Assembly: GCA_947461165.1 (NCBI GenBank) | Contig: CANHJR010000025.1 | Span: 1-9,872 of the forward strand | Direction: 5' to 3' | Source: Saprospirales bacterium | GTDB taxonomy: Bacteria; Bacteroidota; Bacteroidia; Chitinophagales; JADJOU01 | Length of the DNA stretch: 9,872 bases | Shown: positions 1 to 7,084 of the stretch, in pieces | Layout: each line of letters starts with the position of its first letter | How positions within the stretch are numbered: position 1 is the first letter of the stretch | The notes under the pieces: model-generated | Database searches by the model: none | The model's input: the letters and a program-made list of their open reading frames with translations, nothing else | Told to the model about the DNA's origin: nothing | Position numbers and translations under genes: made by a program

Positions 1-708
1 CTCCATGATTCCTAACTGACCATCTAGCTCTGCATTGAATCCTCGTTTTAGCATGCGTATCGCCATAGGGCTGCGTTTCATGATTGTTTTGGCCCATTTG
101 ACCGTTTCACGTTCTAAGAAATCGATAGGAACTACCTTGTTGACCAATCCCATATCCAAGGCTTCATAGGCCGAATATTGCTCACAGAGATACCAAATTT
201 CACGTGCTTTCTTCTGTCCGACATTGCGGGCTAGAAAACTGGAACCAAATCCAGCATCAAAACTACCAACCTTAGGTCCCGTCTGCCCAAAGATAGCATT
301 CGAACTAGCGATACTCATATCGCAGACCACGTGCAATACATGTCCGCCACCAATTGCATAGCCATTGACCATCGCAATGACTGGTTTGGGCATAGATCGG
401 ATTTTCTTATGAATATCCAAAACATTGAGACGCGGAACGCCATCCTTGCCGATATAGCCACCAATTCCTTTGACTTGCTGATCGCCTCCACTACAAAATG
501 CACGCTTTCCAGCACCAGTTAAGACTATAATATTGATATCGGGATTTTCTCTGCAAAGATCCAATGCATCAAGAATGTCAAAATTGGTTTCTGGGCGAAA
601 CGCATTATGTCTTTCCGGTCGATTAATTGTGATTTTTGCGATTCCTTCGTGAAATTCAAATAAAATATCCTCGTATTTTTTAATCTCTTTCCAATGAATT
701 GGGTTCAT
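1..708 (-). CDS. menB: 1,4-dihydroxy-2-naphthoyl-CoA synthase, partial (C-terminus beyond the left edge)
   Basis: MenB closes the second ring of menaquinone by converting O-succinylbenzoyl-CoA to 1,4-dihydroxy-2-naphthoyl-CoA in the cytoplasm. From the ATG at 708 I read 236 uninterrupted codons to the window edge; the family is about 275-285 residues, so roughly 40 are missing. It is a crotonase-fold protein: NRPERHNAF at 29-37, the oxyanion-hole segments AFCSGGD (70-76) and GYAIGGGH (116-123), then the MenB-specific stretch QTGPKVGSFDAG (142-153) and VGQKKAREIWYL (163-174). The QTG motif fits the bicarbonate-dependent type I enzymes such as E. coli MenB, rather than the type with an acidic residue there; that comparison is from memory. 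It begins 20 bp after the purF stop and probably shares its transcript. No Shine-Dalgarno sequence is seen. A general enoyl-CoA hydratase is unlikely given these signatures. Confidence 0.95.
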   Translation of the reverse strand, partial: MNPIHWKEIKKYEDILFEFHEGIAKITINRPERHNAFRPETNFDILDALDLCRENPDINIIVLTGAGKRAFCSGGDQQVKGIGGYIGKDGVPRLNVLDIHKKIRSMPKPVIAMVNGYAIGGGHVLHVVCDMSIASSNAIFGQTGPKVGSFDAGFGSSFLARNVGQKKAREIWYLCEQYSAYEALDMGLVNKVVPIDFLERETVKWAKTIMKRSPMAIRMLKRGFNAELDGQLGIME

Positions 709-728
709 ATTCTCAATCTTTAGGTAAA

Positions 729-2600
729 TTAATATGCTCTTCTGTTATTATTTTCAAAGTAGTTGATAAAACTTTGATTGGAAACTCTATTCCCTCCTGG
801 CGTAGCATAGTTGCCACTAAAATACCAATCTCCTCGATCATTGGGGCAAGCGATTGCAAGATTCTCCAATGTTTGGAAAATCAATTCTACCTCATAATTT
901 GCTTCCTCTGGTGTGACCAATTCTCCTGACACCGTTGTCAATTCCTCATCAGAAAATTTCGCATAAAACTCTTGCAAAATATTTTTTTGATCGTTATCAT
1001 CTTTTGCCACCTCCAAAACACATTTATCATAAATAGTCTGCAAGAAATCAAGCTGATTTGTTCGCTCCAGAATCTCTCTAGCTGCCCGAAACACTAACAA
1101 ATCGCCTAGTCGACTCATGTCTATCCCATAACAATCAGGATATCGAATCTGAGGTGCGGAAGAAACGACAACTATCTTTTTTGGCTTCAGCCTGCTCAAA
1201 ATATTGATAATACTGCGTTTCAATGTCGTCCCTCGAACGATAGAATCATCTAAAATACAAATGGTATCTTCATTTGGGATAATGGAATTATAAGTAATAT
1301 CGTAAACATGAGAAACCAAGTCATTGCGGCTGTCATCATTGGTTATAAACGTTCTCAACTTGGCATCTTTGACAATCAATTTCTCCTCTCGAATCCTAGA
1401 TTCTACTAATTCTTTCGTATCCGTTTCTCCAATGGAGGAGATAATGTTTTCTCTGTAAATTTGTTCTAATCCTTTGATCAAACCCATATAGGCAATCTCT
1501 GAGGTGTTAGGAATAAATGAGAAAACGGTGTTTTTAAAATCTGAATTGATTTTTTGAAATACGATTGGAGCTAGTAATTTTCCAAGCATTTTTCGCTCTT
1601 TATAAATATCTCCGTCGGTTCCTCTTGCAAAATAAATTCTTTCAAAACTGCAGGAAAGTCTTGGCTTAGGCTCTTGAATTTCCACCAATCGATGTGGTTG
1701 GTTATTCTTCAAGATTAGCGCATGAGCCGGCGGAATTTCGTTGATCTGATTGTAATCTATATTAAATGTGGTGGCAATGGCGGGACGCTCACTGGCTACA
1801 ATAGTGACCTCATCGTCCGAATAATAATGGCTTGGACGAATGCCGTTGGGATCACGAAATACAAATGCATCGCCATGCCCCAAAACACCTGCAATATGAT
1901 ATCCACCATCAAAACCTTGGACTGCGCGTTTCAGAATTTTTTCTATTTGTAATTCTTTTTGAATTCTATCTGATATCTCCTGATTCTCAAGACCTTCTCC
2001 TTTGTACTGATCAAACAACTTCTGGACTTCATCATCCAAAAAATGACCAATTTTTTCTAGAACCAAAACAGTATCCGTGTTTTGTCTTGGATGCTGACCG
2101 AGCTCCACCAATTTGCTCATCAAGGATTTGACATTTGTAAGATTAAAATTGCCTGCAAGGACGAGATTTCTGGTCAACCAGCTTGATTTTCTATAAAATG
2201 GATGACAAACTTTCTCCGAATTTTCACCATGCGTTCCATATCTCAAATGGCCAAGATAAACACTCCCAAATGAGTCACAATCCTGAAGCAATACATTTGC
2301 ATTTTTCCTATCCTGAACATCCACTTTTTCAAACTGAGAGTAGGCTCGCTGGAAAATTTGCTGGACACTATTGGAAGCTGCGCTTCGCTCCCTGTAGATA
2401 AAATCATGACCAAAGTGTATATTTTGCTTCACTACCGCGATACCAGAACCATCTTGTCCACGGTTTCGCATTTTCTCCATCATTAAATACATCTTATCTA
2501 GTGCATACGTGGCAGTTTGATATTTATCAATGTAGTATTGAAGAGGCTTATTGAGTTTGAGCAGGGCTACACCGCACTCGTGCTTTATTTGGTCTGACAT
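729..2600 (-). CDS. purF: Amidophosphoribosyltransferase, long PurF-like form
   Basis: This enzyme would transfer ammonia from glutamine to PRPP to give phosphoribosylamine, the first step of purine synthesis. The 623-residue protein has an N-terminal Ntn glutaminase domain and a C-terminal phosphoribosyltransferase domain. Cys9 in HECGVALL matches the N-terminal nucleophile of mature PurF, implying removal of an 8-residue propeptide. Other landmarks are NRGQDGSG (46-53), RYGTHG (120-125), NFNLTN (151-156), DPNGIRP (250-256), YFAR (323-326) and the PRPP loop ILDDSIVRGTT (449-459). It is over 100 residues longer than E. coli or B. subtilis PurF, with extra charged sequence near 180-225 and a long tail after about 510. 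There is no CxxC pair, so the iron-sulfur cluster of the B. subtilis enzyme is probably absent. Bacteroidota are known to carry such long forms, sometimes beside a canonical PurF, so the exact role (main enzyme or paralogue) is open. It leads menB by 20 bp. Confidence 0.88.
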   Translation of the reverse strand: MSDQIKHECGVALLKLNKPLQYYIDKYQTATYALDKMYLMMEKMRNRGQDGSGIAVVKQNIHFGHDFIYRERSAASNSVQQIFQRAYSQFEKVDVQDRKNANVLLQDCDSFGSVYLGHLRYGTHGENSEKVCHPFYRKSSWLTRNLVLAGNFNLTNVKSLMSKLVELGQHPRQNTDTVLVLEKIGHFLDDEVQKLFDQYKGEGLENQEISDRIQKELQIEKILKRAVQGFDGGYHIAGVLGHGDAFVFRDPNGIRPSHYYSDDEVTIVASERPAIATTFNIDYNQINEIPPAHALILKNNQPHRLVEIQEPKPRLSCSFERIYFARGTDGDIYKERKMLGKLLAPIVFQKINSDFKNTVFSFIPNTSEIAYMGLIKGLEQIYRENIISSIGETDTKELVESRIREEKLIVKDAKLRTFITNDDSRNDLVSHVYDITYNSIIPNEDTICILDDSIVRGTTLKRSIINILSRLKPKKIVVVSSAPQIRYPDCYGIDMSRLGDLLVFRAAREILERTNQLDFLQTIYDKCVLEVAKDDNDQKNILQEFYAKFSDEELTTVSGELVTPEEANYEVELIFQTLENLAIACPNDRGDWYFSGNYATPGGNRVSNQSFINYFENNNRRAY

Positions 2601-2640
2601 GAGGGATATTCTATGATTTGAATTTCGGACGACCGAGGCA

Positions 2641-2676
2641 CAAAATTAAGCTTAAATTCGATACTTTATACAAAAA
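2641..2676 (-). promoter_or_regulatory. Putative Bacteroidota-type promoter for purF-menB
   Basis: On the minus strand TAATTTTG (2648-2641) matches the TAnnTTTG -7 element fully, and TTTTTG (2676-2671) supplies a TTTG-type -33 element 22 bp upstream. Spacing is at the long end of what is described for this phylum. Transcription would start near 2635, about 35 nt before the purF ATG. It lies in the 99-bp gap after the polyprenyl synthase gene, which is where a new transcript would be expected. In AT-rich DNA such matches can arise by chance. Confidence 0.45.
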
Positions 2677-2691
2677 GTTAATCACTTTTGT
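2670..2691 (-). repeat. Short AT-rich inverted repeat after the polyprenyl synthase stop
   Basis: Reading the minus strand, ACAAAAGT (2691-2684) and ACTTTTTGT (2678-2670) can pair around a 5-nt GATTA loop, with six perfect pairs (AAAAGT/ACTTTT) plus more across a one-base bulge. It begins 8 bp after the stop codon at 2700-2702. It is weak, lacks a GC-rich stem and a U-tract, and overlaps the proposed -33 element, so I do not call it a terminator. Confidence 0.3.
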
Positions 2692-2699
2692 GGATAGAT

Positions 2700-3665
2700 T
2701 TAATACTTGCGATTGATCGTAAAATCTATGATATCCCTCATTGCTTGATTATACTGATTTTGAGGAAATTTTGCTAGAATGTTGCGCGCTGCCTCCGCAT
2801 GTTCATTCATTGTTTGAAGACTATACTCGATACCTCCATTCCTATGAATGGTGTCAACAATATATTGTATTGCCTTATTATTGGTACTTCGAAGCCGCAT
2901 ATTACCTTTGATCTTTATCCGCTCATAGGTGCTAACTTTGCCCAAGGTATAGATCAGTGGCAGCGTCATTTTACTTTCTCGAATATCATTTGTTCTCGGT
3001 TTCCCGATATCATCGATGCTTAAATCCAACAAGTCATCTTTGATTTGGAATGCCATTCCAATATGATATCCCATCTCTGCAGCTAAGTCTACCATTGGGC
3101 TTTCCTTCGTCACACTATAACAACCAGCCTTGCATGAGGTTTTGATCAAAGTAGCGGTCTTCTTAGAAATAATTTCAAAATATTTTTTCTCATCAATATT
3201 GAGTCTTTTTGATTTTTCTAGTTGTAACAATTCGCCTTCACTCATTTCTTTTACTGATTCGGACATCATTCGAAGAAGTTCAATTTCGTTGTTCTCAATC
3301 GAAACCAACAAACCCCTTGAGAGCATAAAATCTCCAAGTAGAACAGCAGTTTTCGTCTTCCACTTTGCAAAAATAGACGCAAATCCGCGTCGAGTTTCAG
3401 CTTCATCTACCACATCATCATGAACAAGCGTGGCAGTATGCAACAATTCGATCATGGTTCCAGCAATAATTGTTGAACGATTGGTTTCTCCAAATATTTT
3501 GGCGGTCAACAACACTAAAATTGGACGGATTTGTTTTCCTTTAGTCTTCAGAACATAATCGGTTATGATATTCAATAATGGAATTTTGCTTCTGAGCTCA
3601 GCTTTCAAAAGCGCATTTAACTGATCCAACTCAGGCTTGACTAACGATTGTATTCGATCAAGCAT
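2700..3665 (-). CDS. Long-chain all-trans polyprenyl diphosphate synthase (IspB/HepT type)
   Basis: The enzyme elongates a short allylic diphosphate with isopentenyl diphosphate to make a long polyprenyl diphosphate, most likely the menaquinone side chain. From the ATG at 3665 it has 321 residues, normal for the family. It shows GKQIRP (43-48), the first aspartate-rich motif DDVVD (83-87) followed by ETRRG, and the second DDLLD (210-214) after FQIK. The residue five before the first motif is alanine in HTATLVHDD, as in octaprenyl synthase IspB, which favours a long product rather than a C15 or C20 one. The segment after the second motif reads GKPRTNDIRESKMTLPLI, where many relatives have glycine in place of the threonine. 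A TTG six bases upstream (3671) is a possible start, but ATG is preferred. The start overlaps the PAP2 stop by 8 bp, suggesting translational coupling. Confidence 0.93.
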   Translation of the reverse strand: MLDRIQSLVKPELDQLNALLKAELRSKIPLLNIITDYVLKTKGKQIRPILVLLTAKIFGETNRSTIIAGTMIELLHTATLVHDDVVDEAETRRGFASIFAKWKTKTAVLLGDFMLSRGLLVSIENNEIELLRMMSESVKEMSEGELLQLEKSKRLNIDEKKYFEIISKKTATLIKTSCKAGCYSVTKESPMVDLAAEMGYHIGMAFQIKDDLLDLSIDDIGKPRTNDIRESKMTLPLIYTLGKVSTYERIKIKGNMRLRSTNNKAIQYIVDTIHRNGGIEYSLQTMNEHAEAARNILAKFPQNQYNQAMRDIIDFTINRKY

Positions 3666-4260
3666 TTTCAAAAAATTTATGCGAAAGATATACGCTCAAT
3701 AAGCCTCCAATGACGCCAAGAATACTTCCGGCGAAGACATCTTCAAGAAAATGACAAGCCAAATAAACGCGAGACAACCCAACCAAAATGGCTAATAACA
3801 AACATAATATTTGGTAATGAATTTTTAGGTTAAAATTTAGTCCAATAATACTCGCTACAAAAAAAGCCGTAAACGTATGTCCCGAGGGCATACTGTGATG
3901 ATATAATGGCTCCACAACTGAAGGCGAACACAAGAATTCATTGCCAAAACAGGCTAGAGGCCTCGGTGCATTGATCCATTTTTTTAATGACATCATCACT
4001 AGATCAGAAATTAAAAATGCAATTGCGGCCGCAAAAAATTTACTTCTATGCCTTGCTAATAAGTAAATTCCTAAAATAGAAATCGGAACCCACTCACCAA
4101 CTTTGGTTATACCTGCAAAGACCGAATTGAGCAGGTCGGTTCGATTGCTTTGCATCCATAAATTTTCATCCCCCTTTTCTATTACTATCAGCGTAGCCAT
4201 GCAGGCGAGCACCCAAACATAGAAAATCAAAAGAAATTGTTTTCTATTTTCGTTTAACAT
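3658..4260 (-). CDS. PAP2-family membrane phosphatase (phosphatidic acid or polyprenyl-phosphate phosphatase type)
   Basis: This is an integral membrane protein of the PAP2/acid phosphatase superfamily, which removes phosphate from lipid phosphates at the outer face of the inner membrane. With the ATG at 4260 it has 200 residues. All three catalytic motifs are present: K93 with RP at 100-101 (KxxxxxxRP), PSGH at 125-128, and SR at 163-164 with His170 and Asp174 (SRxxxxxHxxxD). Hydrophobic segments lie near 8-28, 56-70, 76-91, 130-144, 150-162 and 175-192. An earlier ATG at 4299 would add 13 residues but lie deeper inside the permease gene, so I prefer 4260, which overlaps the permease by 17 bp. 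Candidate substrates are undecaprenyl diphosphate, lipid A or phosphatidate derivatives; the motifs do not decide. Overlap with a polyprenyl synthase makes a polyprenyl-diphosphate substrate attractive but unproven. Confidence 0.9.
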   Translation of the reverse strand: MLNENRKQFLLIFYVWVLACMATLIVIEKGDENLWMQSNRTDLLNSVFAGITKVGEWVPISILGIYLLARHRSKFFAAAIAFLISDLVMMSLKKWINAPRPLACFGNEFLCSPSVVEPLYHHSMPSGHTFTAFFVASIIGLNFNLKIHYQILCLLLAILVGLSRVYLACHFLEDVFAGSILGVIGGLLSVYLSHKFFENA

Positions 4261-5725
4261 ACCGACTCCATAAATTGACAAAAAAACGGGTGTAGCCATC
4301 TAAATTTAGAAGCTGACTATCATTTCGTGCTTTGAATGTAAGAAAAATCCCCAAAGGTAGAAATATGATCGTACTAACCCACATACCGAAAGCAGGATTG
4401 AATATAGAGGAGCGCGCCAATTGCTCACCAATAGTCCCTGAAAAATAATAAATAATAAATAAAACAATCGACAATATCATCGGCAATCCTATGCCTCCTT
4501 TCTTGATAATGGCCCCAAGCGGCGCTCCTACAAAAAATAGAACGATGCACGAAATTGCTAATGAAAATTTTCGATGCCACTCGATTTTCATTAAGTTCTG
4601 AATGTCGATTTTGTACTGATAATCGCTGTTTTGACTATACAAATGATTCTTCACATTTCGAATGCGGTTGCTTCGAATGGCTTTCCATCTTGCTAGTTCT
4701 TCTGCTGTTAATTTAGAAATAGAATCCTTCAAGCTAATCTGGCTTGAAAATTTTGGAATTGATAGCACTGGATTCTGTTTTAGAAAATCTCTACTGTATA
4801 TTTCTCTACTGGACTTGTTTTGGATCGTTATAGAGTCTATGCTCCCATTGAGCTCACCAATGTTCTTGGTCATATACATTGCATCAGGATTATTTGAGGT
4901 TTCCTTCAGTTTGAATTGTCGCAGATCCAGACGTTTTTCATAGTGATCAAACGACCAGACGTAAAATGGAAACTTGAGGTTGTCAAAGGAGTTCGATGCT
5001 TCATCCTTATACATAGTGACGGTATCCAGCTTTAAAATTAGAATATTCTCATCATCGGATTGAGCAAGGTTTCCACGCTGTGCCACCAACAGTATTGGAT
5101 TTCCATTGTCGTTGTTGTGATTGTATATTTTGATTCCAAACAGTTCACCTGTTTCTTCGTTTTTTGCATCTACTCGGAGACCCATTCCACTAATTCCTCC
5201 ATAAAACTGCTTCGGCTTAATCAGCAAGGATGGCTTCAAGGTTCGCAAATCAGTGAGCATACTTCTAAAAACAGACTCCGTTCTTGTAAAAATAAAATTG
5301 GAATAGAAAAAAGCGAAAATGGCAATAAAAATGGAGAATACAATCGTACTCTTAAAGAACCGGAACAAAGAAATTCCACTTGATTTGGCAGCAGTCAGTT
5401 CCGAATTTTCACCGAAACTACCCATAACCATAATACTAGAAAGCAATATAGCTAGAGGTAAGGTCATCGGAATCAATGAGGCGGAAGCATAGCTCATGAA
5501 CTTCACCATGATATCGGTTGAAATACCTTTACCTATAAGATCATCAATGTATTTCCATAAGAAATTCATGATAAGTACAAACCACGATAGAAAAAAAGTC
5601 ACCAAAAACGGACCTAAATATTGCCTTAGTATATACCAGTCAAGCTTTTTGAACGTAAAAAACGCAATCAGACTTTGAAGCGATCTAGTCAACTGTTTTG
5701 ATAGACTTGAAGTGAGATATGTCAA
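4244..5725 (-). CDS. LptF/LptG (YjgP/YjgQ) family permease
   Basis: Proteins of this family form the inner-membrane part of the LptB2FG transporter, which extracts lipopolysaccharide and passes it to LptC and the periplasmic bridge. Three hydrophobic helices lie near 36-57, 78-102 and 123-147, then a large periplasmic region (about 148-385), then three more helices near 386-406, 412-433 and 445-466. The family start KKLDWYILRQYLGPF is at 26-40, and the return into the membrane (IEWHRKFSLA, then GAPLGAIIKKGGIGLP) is typical. At up to 493 residues it is well over the roughly 360 of E. coli LptF or LptG; the excess is in the periplasmic part, including a charged, probably helical stretch near 330-380. 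Only one of the LptF/LptG pair is here, and I cannot tell which. There is no ATG near the expected start: the candidates are TTG at 5725 or TTG at 5692, with an in-frame stop at 5741-5743. The 3' end overlaps the PAP2 gene. Confidence 0.88.
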   Translation of the reverse strand: MTYLTSSLSKQLTRSLQSLIAFFTFKKLDWYILRQYLGPFLVTFFLSWFVLIMNFLWKYIDDLIGKGISTDIMVKFMSYASASLIPMTLPLAILLSSIMVMGSFGENSELTAAKSSGISLFRFFKSTIVFSIFIAIFAFFYSNFIFTRTESVFRSMLTDLRTLKPSLLIKPKQFYGGISGMGLRVDAKNEETGELFGIKIYNHNNDNGNPILLVAQRGNLAQSDDENILILKLDTVTMYKDEASNSFDNLKFPFYVWSFDHYEKRLDLRQFKLKETSNNPDAMYMTKNIGELNGSIDSITIQNKSSREIYSRDFLKQNPVLSIPKFSSQISLKDSISKLTAEELARWKAIRSNRIRNVKNHLYSQNSDYQYKIDIQNLMKIEWHRKFSLAISCIVLFFVGAPLGAIIKKGGIGLPMILSIVLFIIYYFSGTIGEQLARSSIFNPAFGMWVSTIIFLPLGIFLTFKARNDSQLLNLDGYTRFFVNLWSRYVKRK

Positions 5726-5801
5726 TTGGAATGTGCGATTTTATTCTAGATTTTATCCTTACCAGATCCTATATAAAACATAAATCGTAAATCCAAAAAG
5801 A

Positions 5802-7043
5802 CTAAACCAACATATTTACTGGATTCTCTATATACTTCTTGACGTCGGCTAAGAAAGCAGAACCAACGGCTCCATCTACAACTCTATGATCACAACTCAA
5901 GGTTAATTTCATGACCGAAGAGGCAGAAAATGAACCATTGCGAACGATCACAACTTCCTTCATAGCCCCAACGGCCATGATACAAGCATCTGGTGGATTG
6001 ATAATCGCTGTAAACTCTTCGATACCCATCATACCAAGGTTGGAGATAGAAAACGTATTCCCCTTCATATCATCTGGCAGGATTTGTTTGTTTTTTGCTT
6101 TGTCAGCAAATGTCTTACTGCTCATCGCTATCTGCGAAAGCGACAATATATCAGCACTGCGAATCACAGGCACGACCAATCCATCTGGCACAGCTACTGC
6201 CATACCAATATTGACATGATGATTGATTCTTATCTTATCTCCCAGCCATGACGCATTGACGTATGGATGTTTTTTGAGAGCTGCAGCGCAGGCCTTTATC
6301 ACGATGTCATTGAACGAAATTTTTACTGGAGAAATGGCATTCATCTGCTCGCGCGCTAGTTTTGCATTATCCATATTGACCTCAATAGTCAAATAGAAAT
6401 GCGGAGCTGTATACATCGATTCTGCTAATCGCTTAGCAATCACCTTTCGCATTTGAGAAACGGGCACATCTTCATAGGACTCTGCACCTACTGGCAAGGA
6501 ATTCATCGTGATCGGTGCTGGTGTGGATACTTGAACACCACCATTCTGAATCGCATGCTCTATGTCTTTTTTGACAATTCGACCATCGTCTCCACTACCT
6601 TGTATATTATCGAGTCGAATGTTATTATCATTTGCTATCTTTTTTGCCAATGGCGAGGCTTTCGTTTTTGAATCTGTGCTTTGGCCATTCGTTTCTTGCG
6701 TTATGGCTTGTGGTATTTCAGCTGTTGTATGGACGCTAGCTTCTTCTTTTTTATCCTCAGCTTTTGGTGTTGGTGCATCTACAAGTAGAGATTGAAAGTC
6801 TTCTCCAGGTTTTCCAATAATTGCTAGCAGGCCATTCACAGGAATAGAATCCCCAGACTTTGCTTGAACATGAAGAATGGTTCCGGATTGAAAGATTTCC
6901 AAATCCATAGTAGCCTTATCTGTCTCTACCTCCGCAATAACGGATCCAGGTTTTACGACATCTCCAACCTTAATTAGCATATTTGCGATAACACCTTCTT
7001 CCATGGTATCGCTCATTCTTGGTAAATTTAATCTTTCCGCCAT
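5802..7043 (-). CDS. Dihydrolipoamide acyltransferase (E2) of a 2-oxo acid dehydrogenase complex, probably pyruvate dehydrogenase
   Basis: E2 carries the acyl group on a swinging lipoyl arm from E1 and passes it to CoA, forming the core of the complex. The 413 residues divide into one lipoyl domain (1-80; lipoyl lysine K43 in ETDKAT), a linker rich in Ala, Lys, Glu and Thr (about 88-127), a peripheral-subunit-binding domain (129-164, ASPLAKKIA to GRIVKKDIE), a second short linker, and the catalytic domain (about 190-413) with the active site SCDHRVVDG (His386, Asp390). The N-terminal PRMSDTMEEGVI is typical of pyruvate dehydrogenase E2 rather than 2-oxoglutarate E2 (SucB), whose lipoyl domain usually has a different start. 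Bacterial PDH E2 can carry one to three lipoyl domains; this one has one. E1 and E3 genes are not adjacent, so the complex would be assembled from elsewhere in the genome. The gene starts 41 bp after ffh. Confidence 0.93.
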   Translation of the reverse strand: MAERLNLPRMSDTMEEGVIANMLIKVGDVVKPGSVIAEVETDKATMDLEIFQSGTILHVQAKSGDSIPVNGLLAIIGKPGEDFQSLLVDAPTPKAEDKKEEASVHTTAEIPQAITQETNGQSTDSKTKASPLAKKIANDNNIRLDNIQGSGDDGRIVKKDIEHAIQNGGVQVSTPAPITMNSLPVGAESYEDVPVSQMRKVIAKRLAESMYTAPHFYLTIEVNMDNAKLAREQMNAISPVKISFNDIVIKACAAALKKHPYVNASWLGDKIRINHHVNIGMAVAVPDGLVVPVIRSADILSLSQIAMSSKTFADKAKNKQILPDDMKGNTFSISNLGMMGIEEFTAIINPPDACIMAVGAMKEVVIVRNGSFSASSVMKLTLSCDHRVVDGAVGSAFLADVKKYIENPVNMLV

Positions 7044-7084
7044 TATTTTTTAATTTACGTTATTCTGTGATTTATTTGTCTTTT

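Noticed and set aside
331..522. Open frames on the plus strand, here and opposite most genes
   Set aside because: Each lies opposite a recognised minus-strand gene, has low-complexity or unlikely composition and no family signature.
2670..2691. An intrinsic terminator after the polyprenyl synthase gene
   Set aside because: The stem is short, almost all A-T, carries a bulge and is not followed by a U-tract.
5726..5801. A promoter upstream of the permease gene (TATGTTTT, one mismatch to TAnnTTTG)
   Set aside because: The only nearby TTTG-like elements are at 11 or about 25 bp, outside normal spacing, so the match is probably chance in AT-rich DNA.
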